From positions 1 through 64,000 of the forward strand of contig JAYFQP010000019.1 in assembly GCA_034926865.1 (NCBI GenBank): 64,000 nucleotides of DNA. Direction: 5' to 3'. Made by a program: the position numbers and the translations under genes. The stretch comes from RGIG1902 sp034926865 (GTDB lineage Bacteria > Bacillota > Clostridia > Oscillospirales > Butyricicoccaceae). Positions 42,955 through 51,138 of the stretch are shown here, one piece after another; within the stretch, counting starts at the first letter, position 1, and each line of letters begins with the position of its first letter. The notes under the pieces are model-generated. The model was not told the DNA's origin. It saw only the letters and a program-made list of their open reading frames with translations, and made no database searches.

Positions 42955-43422
42955 GTGCAAATCAAAAAAGCATATATATTTAAATTTGTGATCTTCACCT
43001 TCGGATGGTATTTGACCGGCGCTTTATTTCTTCATGAAGGGATATATCAGTATCTTGATGCCGAATCTCCCGCTTTTGCCCCGGGATTAAAAGCAGCAGC
43101 GTCAGCATTCTTTTTCTGCATACTCCTCTCTTCATTGGGTATGGGAATCATATGGGGCAGGCTTTACGGAAAAACCCGAAACCGGCTGCTGCTCATTTAT
43201 ATTCTTTTATGTGTATCAGCTATGGGCTGGGCGCTTCTGTTCCTTTTGTGCCGCTTCTACCTCATATCGGCAATATGGTTATGCGGGCTTATATTTATAT
43301 ACTCCCTTTTAATATATTTGCTCTCAAAAAAATGGAGGACGTGTGCATACATGCAGGCGCCCTATTATATATGGTGGCTTTTTCTTTTTGTCGTCTCCAT
43401 CGGCATGTGGGCCGGGTGGTGA
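42955..43422 (+). CDS. TspO/MBR-like small membrane protein
   Basis: A 155-residue protein with five predicted membrane helices and the C-terminal pattern APYYIWWLFLFVVSIGMW, reminiscent of the TspO last helix (xPYLLWVxFAxxLNxxIW). The inner helices also fit, but the canonical WxPP motif is not seen, so the relation is uncertain. Start at GTG 42955, which follows GGAAG by 8 bases. Transcribed away from the fibre locus. Confidence 0.5.
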   Translation: MQIKKAYIFKFVIFTFGWYLTGALFLHEGIYQYLDAESPAFAPGLKAAASAFFFCILLSSLGMGIIWGRLYGKTRNRLLLIYILLCVSAMGWALLFLLCRFYLISAIWLCGLIFIYSLLIYLLSKKWRTCAYMQAPYYIWWLFLFVVSIGMWAGW

Positions 43423-43439
43423 TTTTTGTGTGCCTTGTA

Positions 43440-43469
43440 TTGACCGTTCAGCTGCAGTGAATGTATAAT
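43440..43469 (+). promoter_or_regulatory. Promoter of malic enzyme gene
   Basis: TTGACC (43440-43445) and a perfect TATAAT (43464-43469) with an 18-base spacer, 34 bases before the start of the malic enzyme gene. Confidence 0.75.
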
Positions 43470-43502
43470 AGTGCCATAAATATGTTTTCGGAGGAATTTG
43501 CC

Positions 43503-44675
43503 ATGGACATCAAGGAAAGGGCCTTAAAAGCCCATGAAGAATGGAGAGGCAAGCTTGAGATAAATGCCAAGTGCCGAATTGCCTCGGCCGAGGACCTGAC
43601 GATCGCCTATACTCCCGGCGTTGCCGAGCCCTGTTTGAAAATTAAGGAAGACAAAGAACTGCAGTATACCTACACCGGAAGGGGCAATATGGTAGCCGTT
43701 ATTACGGATGGCACAGCCGTTCTGGGTTTGGGAGACATCGGGCCTGAAGCAGGCATGCCCGTCATGGAGGGCAAATGTGCCCTTTTCAAAACCTTTGCGA
43801 ACATCGACGCTTTCCCTATCTGCATACGTTCCAAGGATGTTGACGATATAGTCAGAACCGTAGAACTTATAGCCGGCTCATTCGGGGGCATAAACCTCGA
43901 GGATATCTCGGCCCCCAGATGTATTGAAGTCGAACGTAGGCTCAAGGAAAAATGCGACATACCGGTATTCCACGATGACCAGCACGGCACAGCAGTAGTC
44001 GTTGCCGCGGCTCTGATAAACGCCTGCAAGCTGACAGGAAAAGAGATAACGGGCCTTAAAGTAGTCATCAACGGCGCAGGCGCGGCCGCCCTGGCTATAG
44101 CAAAGCTGCTTATTTCCATGGATGTAACAAATATGATACTCTGTGACCGTTTCGGCCTGCTATATGACGGCAACCCGGACATGAACCCAGAACAGGCAAT
44201 TGTCGCCGCAAAGACCAACCCCAATAAGATTAAGGGCAAGCTTTCCGATGCCATAACCGGAGCAGATGTCTTCATCGGCGTTTCAGCCCCTAATTGCCTT
44301 ACGGCTGAAGATGTTTCCAAAATGGCTGATAAATCCGCCGTATTCGCCATGGCAAACCCTGTTCCCGAAATTATGCCCGAAGAGGCCAAAAAAGGCGGAG
44401 CTTATATCATAGGCACCGGCAGGAGCGACTATCCCAACCAGATAAATAATGTTCTCGCCTTCCCCGGCATATTCAGGGGAGCTCTTGATGTACGCGCCTC
44501 CGATATAAATGAGGCAATGAAGATGGCTGCCGCCCATGCCATAGCTGATCTTGTCAGCGACAGTGAACTGCGCCCCGATTACATAATGCCCCCCTCCTTC
44601 AGTATGACGGCCCACGCCAAAGTGGCCGAAGCCGTAAGAAAGGCAGCCAAAGAAAGCGGTGTAGCAAGAATATAA
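43503..44675 (+). CDS. Malic enzyme (NAD(P)-dependent, decarboxylating)
   Basis: A 390-residue short-form malic enzyme: YTPGVAEPC near residue 37, the malate/catalytic region EGKCALFKTFANIDAFP, the metal-binding FHDDQHGTAVVVAAAL, and the Rossmann motif VVINGAGAAALAIAKLL. Converts malate to pyruvate, CO2 and reduced cofactor. The ATG at 43503 has GGAGG 8 bases before it. Likely co-transcribed with the peroxiredoxin-like gene. Confidence 0.95.
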   Translation: MDIKERALKAHEEWRGKLEINAKCRIASAEDLTIAYTPGVAEPCLKIKEDKELQYTYTGRGNMVAVITDGTAVLGLGDIGPEAGMPVMEGKCALFKTFANIDAFPICIRSKDVDDIVRTVELIAGSFGGINLEDISAPRCIEVERRLKEKCDIPVFHDDQHGTAVVVAAALINACKLTGKEITGLKVVINGAGAAALAIAKLLISMDVTNMILCDRFGLLYDGNPDMNPEQAIVAAKTNPNKIKGKLSDAITGADVFIGVSAPNCLTAEDVSKMADKSAVFAMANPVPEIMPEEAKKGGAYIIGTGRSDYPNQINNVLAFPGIFRGALDVRASDINEAMKMAAAHAIADLVSDSELRPDYIMPPSFSMTAHAKVAEAVRKAAKESGVARI

Positions 44676-44696
44676 ATTATATAAAGGAGCTTTGAT

Positions 44697-45263
44697 ATGA
44701 TGAACCAAACTTCAAAAAAGGCTATCGATTTCACCTTTGACACACCCTTTGACAAGGGGCTCAAACTTTCCCAGGAGGCTGCCATTCATAAGTATACCTT
44801 TCTCATTTTCCTTCGCTACTTTGGCTGCCGCAGCTGCCAGGTAGATATGATCGATCTGGCTGAGGCGAAATCGGATTTCGAGGCAAAAGACGCACAGGTC
44901 TATGTCGTTCTTCAAAGCTCGCCGGAAATAGCCGCCGAGGGCAGTAACCGTTTTGACCTTCCCTTTGGCATAATCTGCGATCCCAACGCCGAGCTTTACA
45001 AGCTTTATGATGTCCCCAGCGCCGGAAGCAAAGAGGCTATGACAAAGCGCAGTGCCGAAGCCGCTCCGGATGCCGTTGCCAAGATGGAGGCGAAAAAGGC
45101 CAAAAGGGAGAAGCTCGGCCTTGAGCACGGCGCATACGAAGGCGACGAGTACCAGCTCCCCGCATATTTTCTTATAGACAGCGAAATGAATCTTTTAAAG
45201 AGTCACAGGGCCTCATCTATGGGGGATATGCCTACAGCGGAAGAATACCTGGAAATGATATAA
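44697..45263 (+). CDS. Peroxiredoxin-like (AhpC/TSA superfamily) protein
   Basis: A 188-residue thioredoxin-fold protein. FLIFLRYFGCRSCQVDM near residue 43 has a CxxC in place of the usual single peroxidatic Cys; LPFGIICDPNAELYKLYDVP is the conserved middle, and YQLPAYFLID the strand preceding the cis-Pro-like loop. This fits the peroxiredoxin-like AhpC/TSA 2 group with a CxxC. Follows malic enzyme by 21 bases; RBS AAAGGAGC. May use the reducing power nearby; substrate unknown. Confidence 0.82.
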   Translation: MMNQTSKKAIDFTFDTPFDKGLKLSQEAAIHKYTFLIFLRYFGCRSCQVDMIDLAEAKSDFEAKDAQVYVVLQSSPEIAAEGSNRFDLPFGIICDPNAELYKLYDVPSAGSKEAMTKRSAEAAPDAVAKMEAKKAKREKLGLEHGAYEGDEYQLPAYFLIDSEMNLLKSHRASSMGDMPTAEEYLEMI

Positions 45264-45312
45264 CCCCGCATAAGCTGTATTTTCAAGCTGTATTCTATAA
45301 AGAACCACAAAA

Positions 45313-45345
45313 AAATCCCCTGTGTTAATTAAACACAGGGGATTT
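45313..45345. terminator. Bidirectional terminator
   Basis: Perfect 14-bp stem AAATCCCCTGTGTT/AACACAGGGGATTT (45313-45326 with 45332-45345), with T-rich tails on both strands; closes the malic enzyme unit and the CNNM gene. Confidence 0.9.
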
Positions 45346-45358
45346 GCATTTTACGCTT

Positions 45359-46591
45359 CTATTCTTGCGATGCTAAAGGCATGGCCTCTACCCTTCGTAT
45401 TCTTCTTCCACTTACCTTTATAACAGTAAACCCATAGCCTCCGAAGCTGAAACTGTCGCCCTCCAGGGGGATTCGCTCAAGCATCTCCATCACCCATCCG
45501 GCCACTGAGGTAGACTCAAACTCCCTCTCGGTATCTATTCCAAGACGATCCATCATATCCTCCAGCAACATGTCACCGTTTATATCAACAGACCCGTTTT
45601 CGCCGATTTCAAAATCCGTTACCGTCTCGTCATGCTCATCCCATATTTCGCCAACAAGCTCTTCAAGGATATCCTCCATGGTAACTATGCCGGCTGTTCC
45701 GCCGAACTCATCGACGATTACGGCCATATGGCTTTTTTTACGTTGCATAAGCTTTAAAAGGCTGCCAATATCTATCGTCTCTGTGACAAAAACAGGAATC
45801 TTTATTCCTTTGCGCCATTCTGTTCGGCAGAGCAGAAAATCCTTCTGGTGAAGTATGCCTATTATATTATCTATGCTTCCGCTGTAAACGGGAAGCCTTG
45901 AAAAACCGGTTTCGTTAAAGATCTTCTCAATCTCATCTGAGCTGTCATCATCCGAAATGGCGGTTATATCTACTCTGGGCGTGGCGATCTCCATGGCGTC
46001 GTGATCGCCGAACTCTATTGCGCTCTTTATAAGCAGGCTCTCGACATCGTCGATGCCCCCCTCACGCTCGGCCTCAGTAACTATTGCCAAAAGCTCCTCG
46101 CCATCAACTTTGCGCTCATCCTTAACGGTAACCACTTTCGAAAGCGCCTTTTTAAGCCTTCCAAACAGCCAGTTAACGGGCTTAAGGATGGTAAGAAAAA
46201 CTTTAAGCAGCGGCGCGGAGGCCATAGCCACTTTTTCCGGGGCTTCCTTCGCTAGGCTTTTGGGAGATATCTCGCCGAAAATCAGCACCACAATAGTTGT
46301 AAATGCAGTTGAAGCCGTGGCTCCTCCATGCTTGATGACAGATGTAAACCAAAGCGTAGCTATAGATGCCATAGCTATGTTAACTATGTTGTTGCCCACA
46401 AGTATCGTAGAAAGCAGCTCGTCGTAATTCTCCGACATAGCCAGCACCAGCGAGGCTTTTGGGTTACCATTATCAGCCATTATTTTTATTCTGCTTCTTG
46501 AAAGCGATGAAAACGATGTTTCCGATGCCGAAAAAAATGCGGACATCGCCAAAAGAAATAAGATCATAAAGGCGGCAGACGTTGTACTCAT
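45359..46591 (-). CDS. CNNM/CorC-family magnesium transporter-like protein with CBS pair
   Basis: A 410-residue membrane protein. The N-terminal CNNM domain shows ASETSFSSLSRSRIK, LVGNNIVNIAMAS and GEISPKSLAKEAPEKVA (three to four helices); two CBS domains lie at about 190-320 (ATPRVDITAISDDDS; KSHMAVIVDEFGGTAGIVTMEDILEELVGEI), and a CorC-HlyC domain closes the protein. Family members such as MpfA export Mg2+ and bind ATP-Mg at the CBS pair. The ATG at 46591 is preferred to a TTG at 46612. Preceded by an attenuator-like leader. Confidence 0.9.
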   Translation of the reverse strand: MSTTSAAFMILFLLAMSAFFSASETSFSSLSRSRIKIMADNGNPKASLVLAMSENYDELLSTILVGNNIVNIAMASIATLWFTSVIKHGGATASTAFTTIVVLIFGEISPKSLAKEAPEKVAMASAPLLKVFLTILKPVNWLFGRLKKALSKVVTVKDERKVDGEELLAIVTEAEREGGIDDVESLLIKSAIEFGDHDAMEIATPRVDITAISDDDSSDEIEKIFNETGFSRLPVYSGSIDNIIGILHQKDFLLCRTEWRKGIKIPVFVTETIDIGSLLKLMQRKKSHMAVIVDEFGGTAGIVTMEDILEELVGEIWDEHDETVTDFEIGENGSVDINGDMLLEDMMDRLGIDTEREFESTSVAGWVMEMLERIPLEGDSFSFGGYGFTVIKVSGRRIRRVEAMPLASQE

Positions 46592-46662
46592 ACTATTAAA
46601 ATATTCCTCCAAATCAGTTATCGGGCAAAATCGAGCCGTATATTAGCATAAATACAGGCCTC

Positions 46663-46809
46663 TTACATATTTGCACGCACAAAAAGCATGGTTCTCTGCC
46701 GTCCCTTTGGACGAGAGCCATGCCTGCATAATAAAATATGGAGATTTTCACCGATAATTAACCTGAAAATGCAACTGTCACAATCACCGTCAGGGTCGTC
46801 CATAATCAC
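46663..46809 (-). CDS. Candidate leader peptide, Asp-rich, upstream of the CNNM gene
   Basis: A 48-codon frame starting at GTG 46809 (7 bases after AAAGGA) or ATG 46803. Its start codes MDDPDGDCDSC, unusually acidic with an early Pro, then a hydrophobic part and a basic tail. The frame runs through the terminator hairpin at 46681-46723 and stops at 46663, just past its T-run, so translation to the end would prevent the hairpin. E. coli MgtL is also short, acidic and Pro-rich at its start and senses Mg2+ through ribosome destabilisation; the likeness is inference. Coding status is unproven. Confidence 0.4.
   Translation of the reverse strand: MIMDDPDGDCDSCIFRLIIGENLHILLCRHGSRPKGRQRTMLFVRANM
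46681..46723 (-). terminator. Attenuator terminator in the CNNM gene leader
   Basis: On the minus strand: GCATGG/CCATGC (6 bp), CTCT/AGAG (4 bp), CGTCC/GGACG (5 bp) with two 2-nt bulges and a small loop, then TTTTT. It lies about 140 bases after the transcription start and about 90 bases before the CNNM ATG. GGACGA (46797-46802) in the leader can pair with TCGTCC of the left arm, a possible antiterminator. Confidence 0.75.
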
Positions 46810-46866
46810 ATGCTTTTCCTTTCATAAACAATATCAAACAGTCCTGATATTCACAGAACAATGTCC

Positions 46867-46895
46867 ATGATACCACAGCTGCAAAAAAACGTCAA
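46867..46895 (-). promoter_or_regulatory. Promoter of the CNNM leader
   Basis: TTGACG (46890-46895) and TATCAT (46867-46872) with a 17-base spacer on the minus strand. Transcription would begin near 46859. Upstream to the opp terminator (46900-47000) no gene is seen; an imperfect GC-rich inverted repeat (TAGTGC/GCACTA arms) is present around 46929-46964. Confidence 0.75.
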
Positions 46896-47001
46896 CCTCA
46901 GGCAGCATTGAAAAAATGCCGGACAGGCTAGTGCGGCGCGCCTATAGCCAGTACCGCGGCACTAAACAGTAAATTTCTGTCTCTTTTGCTCCATTTTAAT
47001 C

Positions 47002-47040
47002 AAAAACGAGCCGCGACGCTAACGCAGCGCGGCTCGTTTT
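47002..47040 (-). terminator. Terminator of the opp operon
   Basis: Thirteen-bp stem AAAACGAGCCGCG/CGCGGCTCGTTTT (47003-47015 with 47028-47040), T-run on the minus strand. About 110 bases past the oppF stop. Confidence 0.88.
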
Positions 47041-47151
47041 AGGCATTTATATATATTCAGCAGCCCAAGCGGCTTAAGAGACCGGGCGTTGTTTATGCGA
47101 TTACCTTTTGCATTTACCAAGACGTACCCAACAAATCGCTTAGCCCTGCCA

Positions 47152-48120
47152 TTATTTTTTAATAAACCTGTCAGCATGGCAGCAGGCAACAAAATGGCCC
47201 TTGGAAATCTCCCTAAGCTCAGGATTGCCCACAAGGCAAGCTTCATCAGCATAAGCACACCGTTTGGCAAACCGGCACTCGTCAGGAAGATTTACCGGCG
47301 AAGTTATCTCTCCTTTTAAAATGATCCTCTCTTTTTTATCTCCTCCAACCTCAGGAATTGGTATTGCTGAAAGCAGTGCCTCGGTATAAGGATGCACGGG
47401 GTTTTCAAACAGCTCGACAGCAGAAGCCTTCTCAACCAGCTTACCCAAATACATAACGGCGATATCATCGGAAAAATAATTGACGACGGATAGGTTATGG
47501 GTGATAAAAACATATGTCAGCCCCAGATGTGACTGAAGCTTTTTCAGCAAATTAAGGATCTGTGCCTGAATCGACACATCGAGAGCGGATACCGGCTCAT
47601 CACATACGATAAACTTGGGGTTCATTGCGAGAGCTCTGGCAATTCCTATGCGCTGCCTTCTTCCTCCATCAAGCTCATGCGGATAAGAGTTCACATTGCG
47701 GTGAGCAAGTCCGACGAGCTCCATTAGCTCGCTTACCCTTTCCCTTATCTGCTCCCTATCGGTCAGGATACGGTTGGCTATTATTGGCTCAGAAATGGTC
47801 TGGCTTACGGTTTTTCGAGGATCAAGCGAAGAAAACGGATCCTGGAAAATTATCTGCATGTCTTTTCTTCTTTGGTTCATCTCTCTTTGCTTAAGTTTGC
47901 AGATATCTTCGCCTTCAAACAATACCTGCCCTGCAGATGGCTCTATAAGCCTCAAGATGGCACGTCCCGTGGTCGATTTGCCGCAGCCGGATTCACCTAC
48001 AATTCCGAGGGTCTTTCCTCTTTCTATGGAAAAATCCACCCCGTCAACCGCGTGCAGAAGCCCCCTTGGGGTTTTGAAATATTTTGTAAGATTTTTAACT
48101 TCCAGAATAGTATCAGACAT
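47152..48120 (-). CDS. oppF: Oligopeptide ABC transporter ATP-binding protein OppF-type
   Basis: A 322-residue ABC ATPase. Walker A GESGCGKSTTGRA near residue 46, a signature motif that reads LDGGRRQRIGIARAL in place of LSGGQ, Walker B KFIVCDEPVSALDVSIQ, and the OppF C-terminal Cys-containing region (PDECRFAKRCAYADEAC...), which in this family can bind an Fe-S cluster. The ATG at 48120 overlaps the oppD stop by 8 bases, so coupled. The LDGGRRQ variant is worth noting: Asp for Ser in the signature. Confidence 0.92.
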   Translation of the reverse strand: MSDTILEVKNLTKYFKTPRGLLHAVDGVDFSIERGKTLGIVGESGCGKSTTGRAILRLIEPSAGQVLFEGEDICKLKQREMNQRRKDMQIIFQDPFSSLDPRKTVSQTISEPIIANRILTDREQIRERVSELMELVGLAHRNVNSYPHELDGGRRQRIGIARALAMNPKFIVCDEPVSALDVSIQAQILNLLKKLQSHLGLTYVFITHNLSVVNYFSDDIAVMYLGKLVEKASAVELFENPVHPYTEALLSAIPIPEVGGDKKERIILKGEITSPVNLPDECRFAKRCAYADEACLVGNPELREISKGHFVACCHADRFIKK

Positions 48121-49120
48121 TCTTAACACCCCTTTCTATATGAAAGCCGGGGGCGTCATATGCTATACAGGCGGCTCTGTGGGTGTTTTCAAACTCCCTT
48201 AACTCAGGTATAACCTGTGAGCACTTTTCTGTGGCATACCTGCAGCGGGGCGCGAAAGCGCAGCCTCGCGGCAGATTGGTAGGATCGGGCATAAGCCCAG
48301 GTATCGGGTTTAGCTCCTCATCCCTTCTATTCACATTTGGCAGGGAATTGAAAAGCCCCTCGGTATATGGATGGAGTGTTCTGTTGAATACCTCATCCAG
48401 GCTGCCCTGCTCGATAATTTTACCCGCATACATAACAGCCACCTCGTCACAGATATCAGCCACTATGCCAAGATCATGCGTAATAAGGATCATAGCCATA
48501 TCGTACTTTGACTTGAGATTCTTCATCAAATCCAGAACCTGCGCCTGAATCGTCACATCAAGAGCTGTGGTCGGCTCGTCGGCTATCAAAACCTTCGGAT
48601 TACACGCCAGCGCTATGGCGATTCCCACCCTCTGGCGCATACCGCCGGAAAACTGATGGGGATATTCTATGCCCCTGTTTTTTGGAATTCCGACCAGCTC
48701 AAGCATATCAAGAGCCTTGTCGAAGGCCTGCTGTTTTGTAAGCTTTTCATGCAGAATTATGCTCTCGGCAATCTGCTCTGAAACGGTAAAAACGGGGTTA
48801 AGCGACGTCATGGGGTCTTGAAATATCATTGATATATCCTTGCCTCGGATCTGCTCCAGTTTATTGGCGGGCAAAGAAAGCATATCGTGGCCGCAGACGT
48901 CTATTTTTCCGCTTTTGACAACTCCCGGAGGAGATTGGACAAGCCGAAGAATCGAAAGGGCGGTTGTCGTTTTTCCTGCTCCGGTTTCGCCGACAAGGCC
49001 GAGAGTCTTTCCCTTTTCAAGGCCGAATGACAGGCCGTTTACGGCTTTGACAGTTTCTTCTTCCAGCTCATAATAAACAGTCAGGTCTTCTACCTTTAAA
49101 ACCAGATTATCATTAACCAT
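48113..49120 (-). CDS. oppD: Oligopeptide ABC transporter ATP-binding protein OppD-type
   Basis: A 335-residue ABC ATPase: Walker A GETGAGKTTTALS near 45, signature QFSGGMRQRVGIAIAL, Walker B KVLIADEPTTALDVTIQ, and the C-terminal extension RGCAFAPRCRYATEKC with clustered Cys. Powers peptide import with OppF. The gene starts 17 bases after oppC. Confidence 0.94.
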   Translation of the reverse strand: MVNDNLVLKVEDLTVYYELEEETVKAVNGLSFGLEKGKTLGLVGETGAGKTTTALSILRLVQSPPGVVKSGKIDVCGHDMLSLPANKLEQIRGKDISMIFQDPMTSLNPVFTVSEQIAESIILHEKLTKQQAFDKALDMLELVGIPKNRGIEYPHQFSGGMRQRVGIAIALACNPKVLIADEPTTALDVTIQAQVLDLMKNLKSKYDMAMILITHDLGIVADICDEVAVMYAGKIIEQGSLDEVFNRTLHPYTEGLFNSLPNVNRRDEELNPIPGLMPDPTNLPRGCAFAPRCRYATEKCSQVIPELREFENTHRAACIAYDAPGFHIERGVKNV

Positions 49121-49136
49121 CGTCTCTCCTCCTTTC

Positions 49137-50039
49137 TTAATTCTTAAGTTTTGGATCGAGGGCGTCTCTCAGCCCATCGCCCAATAAGTTAAGCGACAAA
49201 ACCGTTATCATAATGGCAAGCCCTGGGAAATATGTCATATAAGAATAATCCCTTATGTATTTTCTTCCCGCCGAAAGCATGGCTCCCCACTCTGGGTTTG
49301 GAGCCGGAACACCCAGCCCCAAAAAGCTGAGCGTCGAGGCGGAAATAATGGCCGTAGCAACCCTTAGTGTAGTCTGAATAATTATCGGAGACAGGCTGTT
49401 GGGTAAAATATGATTAAAAATAATCTTCTTTTTGCTGAGACCGATTGCCCTTGAAGCCTCCACATACTCCTGATTGCGCACAGTAAGAACCGCCGCCCTT
49501 GTGATCCTCACAAATTGCGGAACACTTGTCAGGCCTATGGCAATCATAAGGTTTGCGATGCTCTGCCCCATAGCCGCAACGATAATAATAGCCATTATGG
49601 TGTTTGGAATCGCCTGAAAAATATCTGTTCCCCTCATAATTATCTCTTCGGCCATTCCTCCGAAATACCCTGCTACAGAGCCTAAAAACACCCCTATAAC
49701 CAAGGCTATTGTCACCGCAACAATGCCGATGGACAACGAATACCTTGTTCCGTAAATGATTCTGAAAAATATATCTCTGCCATATTCATCAGTTCCCATT
49801 ATGTGGGAAACGCTGGGGCTTTGAAGCCTTTCGGCTGTGTTCTGGCCGATGACCTGAGTATCGTAATCCAAAAAGAAGCCCGAGAAAAGAGCAACAAGCA
49901 CAAGCAAAATGGCGACAAAAAGGCCGAGCATAGCCCCCTTATTCTTCTTCAGCCTGTGAAACACTTCACCCATCTGGCTTCTTTCGCTTTTTTCCGGTTT
50001 AGGCGTTGGCTTTTTTTCGGTTTTGCTCAACTTTTTCAT
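49137..50039 (-). CDS. oppC: Oligopeptide ABC transporter permease OppC-type
   Basis: A 300-residue permease with an N-terminal basic, Lys/Pro-rich cytoplasmic tail, about six helices and the coupling motif EYVEASRAIGLSKKKIIFNHILPN (EAA loop), MGTDEYGRDIFFRIIYGTR at residue ~85 (OppC hallmark) and GLGVPAPNPEWGAML. The ATG at 50039 overlaps the 3' end of oppB by 41 bases; a later ATG (49973) is an alternative. Confidence 0.9.
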   Translation of the reverse strand: MKKLSKTEKKPTPKPEKSERSQMGEVFHRLKKNKGAMLGLFVAILLVLVALFSGFFLDYDTQVIGQNTAERLQSPSVSHIMGTDEYGRDIFFRIIYGTRYSLSIGIVAVTIALVIGVFLGSVAGYFGGMAEEIIMRGTDIFQAIPNTIMAIIIVAAMGQSIANLMIAIGLTSVPQFVRITRAAVLTVRNQEYVEASRAIGLSKKKIIFNHILPNSLSPIIIQTTLRVATAIISASTLSFLGLGVPAPNPEWGAMLSAGRKYIRDYSYMTYFPGLAIMITVLSLNLLGDGLRDALDPKLKN

Positions 50040-50976
50040 CCCCCTTCTTTGCGGCATACTGTGATTTGATTCTGGGGTCGACAACCCCGTAAAGCAAGTC
50101 AACCAACAGCACTATGAAGCTCAAAAACAGTGTTGTCAGGATCAGCGACCCTGTAACCTGAGGAGTATCCCTTGAGTTAAGAGAGTCAATAATAAGCCTT
50201 CCTACTCCGGGCCAGGAGAATACCGTTTCTGTCAAAACAGCGCCGCTTAAAACAGTAGATATTTGAGTCCCAATAATAGTTATTATGGGTATCAGTGCAT
50301 TTTTGAGAGCATGCTTATTGACGACGGCTCTTTCGGGAACTCCCTTGGCTCGGGCCGTTCTTAAATAGTCCTGGCTCAGAACCTCAAGCATAGATGAGCG
50401 GGTAGTCCTCGTCAAAATACCCATCATGCCGATCCCCAGAGTGATCGACGGCAATATAAGGCTTTGAATTCCCTCCGTGCCCCCAGAGGGCAGCCAACCA
50501 AGCCGCAGAGAGAAAAAAATAATCAGCAGAAGGCCAAGCCAGAAGTTGGGCATGGAAACTCCGAAAAGGGCGAAAACCATCGAGGCGTTATCACGCAGGG
50601 TTCCCCTGTTCTTGGCAGCGTGGATACCCAATGGTATGGAAAGAAGAATCGAGACAAATATGGCTGAAAACCCTAGCTTAAGAGTATTGGGCACTTTTTC
50701 CATAAAAGTAGCAAACACGTCCCTGTTGGTGAGATAACTTGTTCCAAGATCACCTTTTACAAGATCTCCCATATACTCTACATAGCGAATTATGATATTG
50801 CGGTTAAGGCCCAGACGTTCCCTCATTTCTGCTCTTTCTTCCTGGGTGGCATCCGGGGGCGCAAGCACATCGACGGCATCCCCTGGTGCCAGATCAAGAA
50901 TAAAAAAGACTATAAATGATATCCCTATCATAACGGGAATCATCATTAAGAGCCTTTTAATAACATAGCGATGCAA
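49999..50976 (-). CDS. oppB: Oligopeptide ABC transporter permease OppB-type
   Basis: A 325-residue permease: HRYVIKRLLMMIPVMIGISF at the start, LAPGDAVDVLAPPDAT, GDLGTSYLTNRDV and the EAA loop DYLRTARAKGVPERAVVNKHALKNALIP; about six helices. TTG start at 50976, 7 bases after GGAGG; upstream ATG (51015) lacks an RBS. C-terminal tail is charged and overlaps oppC. Confidence 0.9.
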   Translation of the reverse strand: MHRYVIKRLLMMIPVMIGISFIVFFILDLAPGDAVDVLAPPDATQEERAEMRERLGLNRNIIIRYVEYMGDLVKGDLGTSYLTNRDVFATFMEKVPNTLKLGFSAIFVSILLSIPLGIHAAKNRGTLRDNASMVFALFGVSMPNFWLGLLLIIFFSLRLGWLPSGGTEGIQSLILPSITLGIGMMGILTRTTRSSMLEVLSQDYLRTARAKGVPERAVVNKHALKNALIPIITIIGTQISTVLSGAVLTETVFSWPGVGRLIIDSLNSRDTPQVTGSLILTTLFLSFIVLLVDLLYGVVDPRIKSQYAAKKGDEKVEQNRKKANA

Positions 50977-51068
50977 ATTTACTCCTCCTTTAACACGAAC
51001 AGCCGGCACCGCCAAAGGGCTGTCCCACCGGCGGCGGGAACAGTTCTCTTTAAAAGTGGCGTTTATTT

Positions 51069-51104
51069 AAGATAGTGGGGTAAAAACATGTACCCCACTA
51101 TCTT
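51069..51104 (-). terminator. Hairpin between binding protein and oppB
   Basis: Perfect 14-bp stem AAGATAGTGGGGTA/TACCCCACTATCTT, 8-nt loop. No T-run follows on the minus strand, so it probably protects the upstream message or gives partial termination, raising binding protein over permeases, the usual ABC pattern. Confidence 0.75.
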
Positions 51105-51138
51105 AGTTTTGTTTTTAATAAGACTCGTTCTTCGTCAG

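Noticed and set aside
46663..46895. Known riboswitch class or 6S RNA before the CNNM gene
   Set aside because: I could not find M-box, yybP-ykoY or other conserved riboswitch core sequences, and the ends do not pair as in 6S RNA; kept only as an unclassified attenuator.
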